Origin: Lancefieldella parvula_C
GTDB lineage: Bacteria > Actinomycetota > Coriobacteriia > Coriobacteriales > Atopobiaceae
Reading direction: 5' to 3'
DNA length: 54,591 nt
NCBI RefSeq assembly: GCF_000758945.1
Contig: NZ_JRND01000016.1
Coordinates: 1-54,591 of the forward strand
Position 1 is the first letter of the stretch; each line of letters opens with the position of its first letter. The position numbers and the translations under genes are program-made. A model generated the notes under the pieces. That model saw only the letters and a program-made list of their open reading frames with translations. It ran no database searches and had not been told where the DNA came from. Shown piece by piece: positions 26,121 to 34,915 of the stretch.

Positions 26121-27140
26121 CTATGCAAGTCCTACAAAGCGCTGGGCGTTTTCCCACAGTATGGTATACGTCTTCTCTTTGGGGATATCAAGTCGCTGCC
26201 AACGAAGCTCCGCCAAGCGCTCAACCGTGTGCACCACCATCGCTGGCGTACACTCCCCTCCACGTAAAGGCTCTGGTGCCATGTAGGGGAAATCAGTCTC
26301 TGAGAGCAGTTGTGCCTCTGGGCAGGAAATCATTGCAGCTCGAATATCATCTGAGCGCTTAAAGGTTGCTGCGCCACCAAAGGCCACGAAGCAACCAAGA
26401 TCTGCAAAGGGCTTCATGATCTCAGGACCATCGGTGTAGCAATGCAGGTCACAGCCAGCCTTAGGCACTCCCATACGGTTCAAAATTTCAAGCGCCAAAT
26501 CATGAGCATGTGTATCATCAGCACCATCACGTAGGTGTAATTCAACGCGTTGATTATGCTCGTGTGCAATGGAGAGCTGGCGCTCAAATACTTGGCGCTG
26601 GACCTCTTCTGAAACCTCGCAGTACGGTCCAAAATCAAGGCCAATCTCTCCCACGCCAACACAAAGAGGATACTCAAGCAACTCAAACAAGCGCTGTTCA
26701 GCTTCTTGGTTGTAGTCTGGTGCACTATACGGATGTGCACCAACTACAAAATACGTGTGCTCAAACAAATACTCTGCAGGTAAATCGCAGGGTATGCAGA
26801 GATTTGCCTCAGCCAGCTTTGTATAAGCAGCGCGAGCCTTGTTCAAAGTATCCTCAAACCATGCAATAAAAGCGCTGGTGTCTGCCCACTTACGAGGGAA
26901 CTCCGTTGCAATATCTACGGGAACAATAAGCATGCGAACGCCCGCTGCTGCAGCACGGGCAAGAGACTCTGCAGCGCTGTGCTCGTGGAGGCTGCCCAAA
27001 TGACCATGGGTATCGGCAACAGGCGCCAAAACACGCGGCGCTGGGCGAGGCGTACCGTAAATATCATGGAATAGCTGACCGTCAGAAAACGAAAGTGCTT
27101 CTACTTCTTCTGCTGGTAGATGATGCTTTTTCTTACTCAC
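26121..27140 (-). CDS. tatD: TatD-family metal-dependent hydrolase/DNase
   Basis: A 339-residue TIM-barrel hydrolase. Metal ligands are visible in DTHGHLGSL, CVGVGEIGLDFGP, VELHLRD, DLHCYTDG and LLSETDFPYMAP. Family members have 3'-5' DNase activity; the true role is uncertain. It is longer than most (about 260) because of a 40-residue N-terminal extension (from MSKKKHHLPAEEVEAL) and an insert after DIATEFPRKW. Its start overlaps the end of rsmA by eight bases. The tatD-rsmA link is also found in Bacillus (yabD-ksgA neighbourhood). Confidence 0.92.
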   Translation of the reverse strand: MSKKKHHLPAEEVEALSFSDGQLFHDIYGTPRPAPRVLAPVADTHGHLGSLHEHSAAESLARAAAAGVRMLIVPVDIATEFPRKWADTSAFIAWFEDTLNKARAAYTKLAEANLCIPCDLPAEYLFEHTYFVVGAHPYSAPDYNQEAEQRLFELLEYPLCVGVGEIGLDFGPYCEVSEEVQRQVFERQLSIAHEHNQRVELHLRDGADDTHAHDLALEILNRMGVPKAGCDLHCYTDGPEIMKPFADLGCFVAFGGAATFKRSDDIRAAMISCPEAQLLSETDFPYMAPEPLRGGECTPAMVVHTVERLAELRWQRLDIPKEKTYTILWENAQRFVGLA

Positions 27141-28077
27141 TCAAAGGCTCCAAAGCAGCCGCAAGACAAATAAAATCTTGGCTGGTCAAAACTTCTGCAC
27201 GCGCCGTAGGCGCAATTCCTGTGGCGAGAAACACCTGGTCTAGCTTGTCTTTATCAAAACCAGAGGCGCTCATTGAATTACGAATGGTCTTTCTGCGTTG
27301 TGCAAAGGCGGCGTCAATGACCCTCATGGTATGCAAAAGCTCTTCTTCAGAAAGAAGTTTGGAGGTCAGCGGGTTTCTCGCCTGGGTGCGATCAAGACGG
27401 ACCACAGCAGAGTTGACGCGTGGTGGAGGCATAAAGTTGCCAGGACCCACTTCAAATCTGCCAGTAACCTGCGCAAATAAAGACAGCTTTGCGGTGTAAG
27501 CGCCATATGCCTTGGTAGAAGGCTTGGCAGCAATTCTGTCGGCTACCTCAGCCTGCACCATGACTACCGCTCGCTCAAGCGAAGAAAGCTCCTGGAAGAA
27601 CTTGAGGATCAGCGTAGCTGCCACCTGATACGGCAGATTAGATACAAACTTAGTTGGCATCGGAGCGCTCGTTGCTGCGTCATGAGCAACGGTCGGAAGC
27701 GTGCTGTAAGCCTCAGCAAGCTTCTGCTGCGTAATTGCCAGAGCATCTCCCATAACCAGCGCAAACGAGTCTGGATGAGGCTCCTTGCAGGTTACCGCCA
27801 AGACTTGCTCCAGTTCAGAGTCTGCTTCAAGTGAACAAACCGCACGGGCGTTGTCGAGCAAGGCCACCGTAAGGGTGCCCAAACCGGGCCCAACCTCAAC
27901 GACCACGTCGGTAGGCTGAACCTCTGCAAGCTGGACGATCTTCTCGATAATATGGTCTTGTACCAGGAAGTTTTGGCCCAGCCTGTATTTGGTGGCAAGG
28001 CCAAAACGTTCCAGCGTTTCTTTAGTGGCGCGCTGATTAGCTAGCCACGATGTCTGATGCGATGCGTGCTCCGACAC
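27133..28077 (-). CDS. rsmA: 16S rRNA (adenine1518/1519-N6) dimethyltransferase
   Basis: KsgA/RsmA, 314 residues, which dimethylates two adenines of helix 45 in the small subunit. It shows the SAM-binding VVEVGPGLGTLTVALL, the N-terminal LGQNFLVQDHIIEKIV and the catalytic NLPYQVAATLIL. Slightly long compared with about 270-290 because of an insert before NLPY (LPTVAHDAATSAPMP). Starts two bases after the stop of metG and overlaps tatD, so it is in one operon with both. Two copies of the dispersed motif lie in it (27223, 27375). Confidence 0.95.
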   Translation of the reverse strand: MSEHASHQTSWLANQRATKETLERFGLATKYRLGQNFLVQDHIIEKIVQLAEVQPTDVVVEVGPGLGTLTVALLDNARAVCSLEADSELEQVLAVTCKEPHPDSFALVMGDALAITQQKLAEAYSTLPTVAHDAATSAPMPTKFVSNLPYQVAATLILKFFQELSSLERAVVMVQAEVADRIAAKPSTKAYGAYTAKLSLFAQVTGRFEVGPGNFMPPPRVNSAVVRLDRTQARNPLTSKLLSEEELLHTMRVIDAAFAQRRKTIRNSMSASGFDKDKLDQVFLATGIAPTARAEVLTSQDFICLAAALEPLSE

Positions 28078-28079
28078 GA

Positions 28080-29690
28080 TTACTTGCTTGCAAGACGTGG
28101 GAACAGAGCGTCTCCCTTAGAGACAGCCAGGCCGCCCTGAAGCTTGCCCCATACGCACTCGCTACGGGTATCGGTAGAGGTAATCTCTGCCTCGTCAAGG
28201 CTCATACGACGAAGAACCTCTGCAGATGTGGTAGGCATAAATGGCATAAAGAGATGTGCGCAAATGCGGATAGACTCAAGCAGCGTATAGATAATCTCTG
28301 CAAGCTCTGATGCGCGCTCTGGGTCTTTTGCTACCGTCCAAGGAGCAGCGTCCTCAATGTAGTGGTTAGCTGCGTGAACAAGCTCCATGATGATGTTCTT
28401 AGCGCCCACGTAGTCCATCTTCTCCATGCATGCGGCATAGCGGTCATAGATGCCCTCAGCCAGCTTGCGCAGTGGATGATCTGCAGGAACAGTAGAACCA
28501 TCAAAGGTTGGGGTGACGCCCTCAAAGTATTTATCGCTCATGTTAAGAGCGCGAGAAACCAAGTTACCCCAGCTATTTGCCAGGTCAGCGTTATAGACCT
28601 GCTCCATGCGCTCGAAGGAAATGCCAGAGTCCTCACCAGGAGTGACGTCGGTCATGAAGTAGTAGCGGTAGCCCTCAACACCCAGCAGGTCCAAAACGTC
28701 CTTAGGTGCAATGGCGTTTCCACGAGACTTACTCATCTTCTCAACAACGCCGGTCTCAGAATTGCGGACGTTAAGGAAGCCGTGAGCAAAAATATGCTCA
28801 GGTACAGCCTCACCAAGAGCCATAAGCATTGCAGGCCAAATGACGCAGTGGAAGCGGATGATATCCTTGCCAACAACGTGCATCTGAGCTGGCCAGAAAC
28901 GCTTTCTCATGGCAGCAGCCTCTGGACTGTCTTCACCGTAACCAACAGCGGTGTAGTAGTTGAGAAGAGCGTCAAACCAGACGTAGGTTACGTGAGACTC
29001 ATCAAAAGGAACCGGAACTCCCCAGTCAAAGCTGGTACGGGATACAGAAATATCCTGGAGGCCAGACTCAACAAAGCTTCGAACCTCGTTTGCACGGAAA
29101 TCTGGCTCAATGAAATCTGGGTGCTGAGCATAGAGCTCAAGCAGTTTATCCTGGAATGCAGAGAGCTTGAAGAACCAAGACTCCTCAGAGACACGCTCAA
29201 GCTCACGATGGCAATCTGGGCAGAGATGTGCGCCCTTGCAACCAGCCTCTTCATCGGCCTTCTCTACCTGAGTCTCGGTGAAGAAGGTCTCCTCGTGGAT
29301 GCAGTACCAGCCATCATAAGATCCCTTATAGATGAAGCCAGCCTCACGCATGCGCTCCCACAGATACTGGACTGCTTTTACGTGGCGCTCATCGGTAGTA
29401 CGGATGAAGTCGTCATATGAGATATTCAGCTCTTCATAGAGTCCCTTGAAGAAAGGAACCTGCGAGTCACACCACGCCTGTGGAGACAAACCGTGATCAG
29501 CTGCAGCAAGAGCGACCTTCTCGCCATGCTCGTCCATACCGGTGAGGAAAAATACATCGTAACCAGCAGCGCGTCTAAAGCGAGCCTGGATATCGCAAAG
29601 CAAGGTGCAGTACGCAGTTCCTAGGTGTGGCTTTGCGTTGACGTAATAAATTGGGGTGGTAATAAAGTATGACGGCTTGGCCTCGGGCAT
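28080..29690 (-). CDS. metG: methionyl-tRNA synthetase
   Basis: Class I aminoacyl-tRNA synthetase of 536 residues that charges tRNA-Met. The HIGH-type motif is in YYVNAKPHLGTAYCTLL, and the KMSKS motif in VEKMSKSRGNA. A zinc knuckle (GCKGAHLCPDCHREL) lies near residues 148-163. The C-terminal anticodon domain is present but the dimerisation extension seen in some family members is absent. No T-box leader fits in the 79-base gap upstream. Synteny with rsmI, tatD and rsmA resembles Bacillus. Confidence 0.96.
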   Translation of the reverse strand: MPEAKPSYFITTPIYYVNAKPHLGTAYCTLLCDIQARFRRAAGYDVFFLTGMDEHGEKVALAAADHGLSPQAWCDSQVPFFKGLYEELNISYDDFIRTTDERHVKAVQYLWERMREAGFIYKGSYDGWYCIHEETFFTETQVEKADEEAGCKGAHLCPDCHRELERVSEESWFFKLSAFQDKLLELYAQHPDFIEPDFRANEVRSFVESGLQDISVSRTSFDWGVPVPFDESHVTYVWFDALLNYYTAVGYGEDSPEAAAMRKRFWPAQMHVVGKDIIRFHCVIWPAMLMALGEAVPEHIFAHGFLNVRNSETGVVEKMSKSRGNAIAPKDVLDLLGVEGYRYYFMTDVTPGEDSGISFERMEQVYNADLANSWGNLVSRALNMSDKYFEGVTPTFDGSTVPADHPLRKLAEGIYDRYAACMEKMDYVGAKNIIMELVHAANHYIEDAAPWTVAKDPERASELAEIIYTLLESIRICAHLFMPFMPTTSAEVLRRMSLDEAEITSTDTRSECVWGKLQGGLAVSKGDALFPRLASK

Positions 29691-29769
29691 AATGACTCCC
29701 TTTGTGTAAGTTGCAATAACTTATCCAGTATAGAGCAAATGCTGGGCGTTCTTTGTGTTGGTATGGTGA

Positions 29770-30645
29770 TTATGCCTCGTGAGCAAGAATTTCCTGGTAT
29801 GCCTCGTCACGCGCAATACCAAACTTCTGAGCAAGCTCCTTGGCCAGAGCTGATTTTCTCGTACCAGCAGCAAGACCAGCCTCTATTGCATCTTCAAGCG
29901 AGAGCTGAGACTCTCCTTCTGCCTGCGATGATACAGAGGCAAGCTCTTCATCTGTAGGAGCTGCAATGACCAGAACACACTCGCCTTTAAGATTCTCTTT
30001 TGCAGCAAGTGTCTCAACAAGACAAGGAGCCACGTCGCGCACTACTTCTTCGTGCAGCTTAGTAAGCTCTCTGACAAGAGCCACCTGCCTGGTTGGAAAC
30101 ACCTCGGCTATGGCCTCGACCGTTGCAAGCACTCTAAACGGAGACTCATACAGCACAATAGTGCCAGGAATTTGCGCAAGCTGCTGCAAGCGCTGAACAA
30201 TCTGTCCATGCTTTCTGGGCAAGAATCCTTCAAAGAAGAAATGATCACTTGCCAGGCCCGATGCAACAAGCGCGCAGGTCACCGCAGAAGGACCCGGAAT
30301 AACCTCCGTTGCAAGACCTTCTGAAAGCGCCGCGTCTACCAAATGCTGACCTGGGTCAGAGATGCCTGGCATACCGGCATCTGACACAAACGCAACACGT
30401 TGACCCGCGCGAAGCCTCTCAAGCGTTGGCTCAATTTGCGACTCAATAATATTTTGATCACAGCGCTGTAGCGGTACATGAATGTCAAACGCCGAGAGGA
30501 GCTTTGAGGTCACGCGCGTGTCCTCACATAAAATGACATCTGCTGCTGCAAGCGTTTCTTTAACGCGCGCTGACGCGTCCGAAAGGTTACCAATAGGCGT
30601 GCCCACAATAGACAGTTTACCTGCTAAAAGAGTAGATTCTGTCAT
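29770..30645 (-). CDS. rsmI: 16S rRNA (cytidine1402-2'-O)-methyltransferase
   Basis: RsmI, 291 residues, a SAM-dependent tetrapyrrole-methylase-fold enzyme that modifies C1402 in the decoding site. Diagnostic sequences are LSIVGTPIGNLSD, ILCEDTRVTSKLL, VAFVSDAGMPGISDPG and GPSAVTCALVASGL. The C-terminal helical part ends in a typical LAKELAQKFGIARDEAYQ. Its first base is the last base of the GH5 gene stop (TAATG), so both are translated from one message. Confidence 0.95.
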   Translation of the reverse strand: MTESTLLAGKLSIVGTPIGNLSDASARVKETLAAADVILCEDTRVTSKLLSAFDIHVPLQRCDQNIIESQIEPTLERLRAGQRVAFVSDAGMPGISDPGQHLVDAALSEGLATEVIPGPSAVTCALVASGLASDHFFFEGFLPRKHGQIVQRLQQLAQIPGTIVLYESPFRVLATVEAIAEVFPTRQVALVRELTKLHEEVVRDVAPCLVETLAAKENLKGECVLVIAAPTDEELASVSSQAEGESQLSLEDAIEAGLAAGTRKSALAKELAQKFGIARDEAYQEILAHEA

Positions 30646-31703
30646 TACTCGAGCATTCCCCTCTCAAACGTTGCAAGCGCAACGCGTGCGTCCCATGCAG
30701 CCAAAAATGCGGAGGTCTTCCAGGTCTGGAAGAACCATGCAGGACACGTATTGTACACTTTGAGCTGGCCGGAAGTGTAAATGCGCTCAAGTGCAATTCT
30801 TCCCTCTGCCGTCATAGCGCCGTCAATGCTTGGAAGTGATGCTGACCACTTACCCACCATGACCGGCAGACCGCCTGAAGCAGAAGTCTTCAAATACGCT
30901 TCGTTTTTATCAATAAGCTGCTGTACACCCCTAGGACCTGAGCAATCAATTCCCTCGCAGGGTTTATCAAGGTGTGCATCAAGCCAAACGTTTTGATAGG
31001 CCTGCTGGCTCATAAAACGCCTAAATCCCTGAGGCCAGCCACCATCTGGAAGAATGACCACAGGCTCTTCTCCCGCCACAGATCTAATGGTCTCATAAGC
31101 ACGGCGATAATAGTTTCTAAGCGAGTGACCAGGAATACCATCTGTGAGCTTAAAGCCCCTGCGCACACGAGGCTTAACCTCATCGGCTACCTCAATGCCA
31201 TAAAAACCGCTGCGGTGAGCATAGTGAAGAGCAAGTTTATGCAGAATAGAAAGCGACTTCTCCCCAGAAATTCTCGTGCGCGGAGCACCACCTGGCTGGT
31301 CATTCAAGCCATCAGGCAAACCTGGATTTACTGCCAGTACAAAAATAACGTGCAGGCCAAGTTCTTCTGCCCATTCAAGAGCTCTATCAAGCTCGGTAAT
31401 GCAGCTAACATATGGAGTCCCCGCAGCTTCTTCATCAAAAACGTACCAAGGCACAGAAATTCTTACCGCATTAAAACCACGAGCGGCAATGCTGACAAAG
31501 TCAGAACTCTGAATAAATGAAGAACGATGCGCTTTAACAAGATTGTGGTAGTCCTCAACGCCCAGCGCTTTAATGAGCTGAGCCTCATCAACGCACCCTG
31601 TGCGTGCAAACGGCTCAGGAGTTACCCACGGTTCAAGCGTAAGCCAACCAGTTAAATTGACACCCCGCAACGCTCCGTGAGCCATGAAATTCCACCTCGC
31701 CAA
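30645..31703 (-). CDS. GH5-like (exo-beta-1,3-glucanase type) protein with altered active site
   Basis: A 352-residue cytoplasmic protein resembling GH5 enzymes of the yeast Exg1 kind. It has RGVNLTGWLTLEPWVTPE near the start, NAVRISVPWYVF, and LNDQPGGAPRTRISG. In active relatives the acid/base is in a NEP motif and the nucleophile in GEWS. Here the counterparts read IEVADEVKP and VMVGKWSAS. The nucleophile Glu is therefore Lys (codon AAG at about 30855) and Asn-Glu-Pro is Asp-Glu-Val. No signal peptide is seen. Hydrolysis seems unlikely; a binding or regulatory role is possible. It is inserted between queD and rsmI within an otherwise informational cluster. Confidence 0.75.
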   Translation of the reverse strand: MARWNFMAHGALRGVNLTGWLTLEPWVTPEPFARTGCVDEAQLIKALGVEDYHNLVKAHRSSFIQSSDFVSIAARGFNAVRISVPWYVFDEEAAGTPYVSCITELDRALEWAEELGLHVIFVLAVNPGLPDGLNDQPGGAPRTRISGEKSLSILHKLALHYAHRSGFYGIEVADEVKPRVRRGFKLTDGIPGHSLRNYYRRAYETIRSVAGEEPVVILPDGGWPQGFRRFMSQQAYQNVWLDAHLDKPCEGIDCSGPRGVQQLIDKNEAYLKTSASGGLPVMVGKWSASLPSIDGAMTAEGRIALERIYTSGQLKVYNTCPAWFFQTWKTSAFLAAWDARVALATFERGMLE

Positions 31704-31713
31704 AAGATAAAAC

Positions 31714-31729
31714 CTCTACATACGTAGAG
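31714..31729. promoter_or_regulatory. short palindrome before the GH5-like gene
   Basis: CTCTAC-ATAC-GTAGAG lies 11 bases beyond the GH5 start in the 75-base gap after queD. It could be an operator or a weak terminator of queD; there is no T run. Confidence 0.25.
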
Positions 31730-31778
31730 TATACCCATCGAGGTTACGTTGCTCGCACGAGCTTTAAAAAACAACAGG

Positions 31779-32207
31779 TTACTTCATATTTTTTGAATAT
31801 ATGGCGCAATTGTTAGGGGTCTCATCAACCTCAACGGAAGAGACGGGCAAACCTTCTGCCTCAAGTTGCTCAAACAGATACTTTGCCAGATTTTCTGCTG
31901 TTGTTCTAAACGGCAAAATGGTAAGTGAGAAACCCTCTTCTTTAAGACAAGTCAGCGTCTTTTCAGAAAGAGAACCCTCCTCAATCAAAAACGTATGATC
32001 AAGGGAATCACATAGCGCGCGGACCTTGCGCTTAAAGACACCAAAGTCCATAACCATATCTTTTTCTGTACCAGACTCACCAAGCTCTGCAGTTGAAATG
32101 CAGGCAGTCACATGCCAGCGATGGCCATGCAGGTTCTCACACTTGCCGTAGTAGTTGGTAAGAAAATGCGCTGAGTCAAAGGCATATTCAGTCTTAAGCG
32201 TATACAT
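31779..32207 (-). CDS. queD: 6-carboxytetrahydropterin synthase (QueD/PTPS family)
   Basis: A 142-residue enzyme of queuosine precursor synthesis that converts dihydroneopterin triphosphate to 6-carboxytetrahydropterin. Zinc ligands are in FDSAHFLTN and CENLHGHRWHV, and the catalytic Cys is in YYGKCENLHGH. The C-terminal VEVDETPNNCAIY supplies the pterin-binding Glu region. No queC, queE or queF lies in the window, so the remaining pathway must be elsewhere. The start overlaps the stop of ricT by one base (TAATG). Confidence 0.9.
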   Translation of the reverse strand: MYTLKTEYAFDSAHFLTNYYGKCENLHGHRWHVTACISTAELGESGTEKDMVMDFGVFKRKVRALCDSLDHTFLIEEGSLSEKTLTCLKEEGFSLTILPFRTTAENLAKYLFEQLEAEGLPVSSVEVDETPNNCAIYSKNMK

Positions 32208-33760
32208 TACTCGTTGTCCTTTGAGCCGCGACCGCGATCATCGCGTCCAGCTCTTCTATGTCTACGACGTGCAGCGTTTTGTGGCTGAGTGTCTCTAGAT
32301 GTAGCGGTAGGCGCACCATTAGAACCAGAAGTATTCTGTGGGGCGTTCTGGGTCTTCATGCCCGCCCTATCACCTGGACGACGAGTCCTTTTTGCACGAA
32401 CTGGTGCCTGTGCCTCATCAGCTTTCTGTGGTGCCTGAGGAGCATCTGTCCTTCTAAAACGCTTACCCTGAGGCTGCTTCTGCGCAGGAGCTGTACCCTG
32501 CTCATTTTTCTGAGGAACCTGAGTATTTGCAGCACCTTCATCCGTTGCGTGATGACGGCGGCGGGTACGACGAAGCGTATCTGTTGCAGCATCAAAAGTA
32601 CTAGAGCCAGGGTTGACCTGAGCATTCTTCGAGGTTCTTACACGACGGGTGCGAGAAGAACTTTGAGCACCTTGCTCTTCTCGAGCGTTTCTTGCACCGG
32701 AATTCTTGACGTTTTCCTGCCTATTTGCAGAGCTCTGCTCAGAGCGCTCACGCTTGCGCCTTGGAGTCTCTGTGACAAAGAGATCAGGGTTAATCTCTGG
32801 TTCTTCATCAACAATCAAACCATTTGCTCTATCAAGTTCTGCCAGAGCCATCTGAACCTCAACAGATTCAAGACGCTCAAGTGCAGCGCGAGAAACGCTG
32901 TCTGGCCTGCAAGAACAGCCAAGGTCTTCCGACTTCTGCTGAGCCGCAGGAGATGTGTCCATGTCAGCAAGAGGAATACGTACCACCTTGCCACTCTCAA
33001 GACGAAGCGCAATCTCCTCTTTTGGCGTGTTGTACTCAACAATTTTTGCCATACCCAGAGGAGTCTCAATAACAGCATTGCGCTTTGGAGCACGGTTCTT
33101 AAAGTCGCGATAGGCTTCAAACTCATAGCGCAAGCAGCACATTAAGCGACCACACGCACCAGAAATCTTAGTGGAGTTCAGAGGCAAATCCTGCTCTTTT
33201 GCCATACGGATAGAAACTGGCTCAAAAGAGAGACCAAACCTTCTACAGCAGAGCTCTTGTCCACAGTGACCGTAGCCACCAATAACCGCTGCTTCTTCCC
33301 TGACGCCAATCTGACGCATGTCAATGCGCTCATGAAGCTCATGAGAAAGCTCACGAACAAGCTGTCTAAAGTCCACACGATCATCAGCCGAGAAGTAACA
33401 CACGACCTTCTCGCCATCAAAAAGGTACTCGACGCCAATGGGCTTCATCTCAAGTTCTTCTTGAACAGCAAACTTCCTGAACACAGGAAGCGCAGCCTCG
33501 CCCTTAGCGGCAAGCTCTTCTGCGCGAGATAGATCCTCTTCAGTTGCTACACGAACAACGTCTTTGAGCTCGGCTTTGTTTGTCTTGTACTCAAACTCCT
33601 CCTGAGAAATCTCACGAGGATCAGCAACAGCAAGACCAATCTCTAGACCGCGCTCGGTCTGACAAATAACGTGGTCACCTTCAAGAACGCCGGACTCCTT
33701 TGGATCAAACCAAAGGTCGCGCGCGGCGTATTCAAATTTCACCGGGACAACGGTGGGCAT
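32207..33760 (-). CDS. ricT: RicT/YaaT-like PSP1-domain protein with long basic tail
   Basis: A 517-residue protein. The N-terminal PSP1 region (about 1-270) has the Cys motifs of the family, CGQELCCRRFG and ACGRLMCCLRYE. In Bacillus RicT joins RicA and RicF in a complex with iron-sulfur clusters that stimulates RNase Y processing. The last 190 residues or so are low-complexity, rich in Arg, Gln, Asn and Ala (RRTRRRHHATDEG, then RAKRTRRPGDRAG), and probably bind RNA. That tail nearly doubles the usual length. ATG follows AAGGAGG. It overlaps holB by 22 bases, and the holB-ricT pairing is conserved in Firmicutes. Confidence 0.88.
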   Translation of the reverse strand: MPTVVPVKFEYAARDLWFDPKESGVLEGDHVICQTERGLEIGLAVADPREISQEEFEYKTNKAELKDVVRVATEEDLSRAEELAAKGEAALPVFRKFAVQEELEMKPIGVEYLFDGEKVVCYFSADDRVDFRQLVRELSHELHERIDMRQIGVREEAAVIGGYGHCGQELCCRRFGLSFEPVSIRMAKEQDLPLNSTKISGACGRLMCCLRYEFEAYRDFKNRAPKRNAVIETPLGMAKIVEYNTPKEEIALRLESGKVVRIPLADMDTSPAAQQKSEDLGCSCRPDSVSRAALERLESVEVQMALAELDRANGLIVDEEPEINPDLFVTETPRRKRERSEQSSANRQENVKNSGARNAREEQGAQSSSRTRRVRTSKNAQVNPGSSTFDAATDTLRRTRRRHHATDEGAANTQVPQKNEQGTAPAQKQPQGKRFRRTDAPQAPQKADEAQAPVRAKRTRRPGDRAGMKTQNAPQNTSGSNGAPTATSRDTQPQNAARRRHRRAGRDDRGRGSKDNE

Positions 33761-34908
33761 GTAAGTGCCTCCTTGATATGCAGCAGCATAACCTCAAGGG
33801 TTAGCTGGGGAGAAACGGAGCGGTCCAGGTTGTATTGAGCCTCTTGCACCGCAGCAAGAGCCCCCAAAACACCCTGAGTATGAGTTTGAGATGCAACGCG
33901 GTCAATAATGCCTGCTGCATCCGTATTTACTATCTCTTCATCAACCGCTTCGCAATTTAAAAGTACGTCGCGAAGAAGCGATTCCAGAATTGCCAATATT
34001 TCTATGATACCCGAACGCTCGCGCGCTGTGAGTTCTCGCTTATTTGCAGCTTCAACCTGCTTCAAAGCAGCACTCGTGAGAAAGTCCTCGTTTTGAGCAA
34101 GCGCCTCTTCTTGAGCGCGTCTTACGTCACCAAGGGGAATTTTTGCAGCTTCTATCAGCTCTTTTGCGGAAGTAAGCACATCCCACGAGTCATTTCTGAG
34201 CAAGTTACCAAAAACATCAATGAGCTGTCTGCGAATGTTTTTGCGTGTAGAAGACTGCAAAAACTCCACAGCTCTACCAGGGGTTCCTGTTGCTGCAAGC
34301 GCAATACGAGCTTCCTGCTCTGTGGCAGAAATCTCTCGCATAATAGCGGCCTTAGCTGCAGCATCAGTAAGCGTTCTAAACGCAACTACCTGACAGCGAG
34401 AAACAATGGTGGGAAGTACCGCAGAAGAAGAGCGCGCAGACAGAATAAAGATGGTGTCTGCAGGCGGCTCCTCAATAGTTTTGAGCAGCGCATTTGCTGA
34501 GTTTTCTCTGAGCAAATCGGCGCGGTCAATCACGTAAATCTTATGAGTTGAGCGCATGGGCGCCAGACTAACGTCTGCAATGAGCTGGCGAATCTGTTCA
34601 ATGAGATAGCCATTTGCGGAAGCTGGAGTAAGTACGTGCACGTCAGGGTGGGTACCGCGAGAAATACGAATGCAGTCGTCACAGGCAGCGTCGCCACCTT
34701 GAGCACAGAGAACACACTGCGCTAAAGCCTTGGCCGCAAGTCCTTTACCAGAACCAGGAGCACCTACAAACAGATAGGCATGAGCAAGCTTGTGCTCATG
34801 CAGTGCACGCGCAAGCAAATTCTGGACCTGAGGTTGATCCTGAAGGCGCGTTAATGCCTGAGGAAGTGGATAGGTGTTCTGCGTAGTATGTGCGCTCTCT
34901 TGAGTCAT
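33739..34908 (-). CDS. holB: DNA polymerase III delta' subunit
   Basis: Clamp-loader subunit of about 389 residues. The AAA fold has Walker A-like FVGAPGSGKGLAAKAL, then a zinc module CVLCAQGGDAACDDC, IYVIDRADLLRENSANALLKTIEEPP, and FILSARSSSAVLPTIVSRCQ (SRC motif). The start is uncertain. ATG 34908 is my choice; GTG 34923 and 34932 lie in frame and overlap the end of tmk. The C-terminal domain has the helical bundle expected for clamp loading. tmk-holB-ricT forms a tightly packed operon. Confidence 0.92.
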   Translation of the reverse strand: MTQESAHTTQNTYPLPQALTRLQDQPQVQNLLARALHEHKLAHAYLFVGAPGSGKGLAAKALAQCVLCAQGGDAACDDCIRISRGTHPDVHVLTPASANGYLIEQIRQLIADVSLAPMRSTHKIYVIDRADLLRENSANALLKTIEEPPADTIFILSARSSSAVLPTIVSRCQVVAFRTLTDAAAKAAIMREISATEQEARIALAATGTPGRAVEFLQSSTRKNIRRQLIDVFGNLLRNDSWDVLTSAKELIEAAKIPLGDVRRAQEEALAQNEDFLTSAALKQVEAANKRELTARERSGIIEILAILESLLRDVLLNCEAVDEEIVNTDAAGIIDRVASQTHTQGVLGALAAVQEAQYNLDRSVSPQLTLEVMLLHIKEALTCPPLSR

Positions 34909-34915
34909 AAACGGA

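Noticed and set aside
28362..29420. Long open frame on the plus strand opposite metG
   Set aside because: It is the mirror of a clearly conserved synthetase gene, has no ribosome site and no recognisable motif.
29691..29769. T-box riboswitch upstream of metG
   Set aside because: The gap is only 79 bases and shows no T-box sequence or specifier stem.
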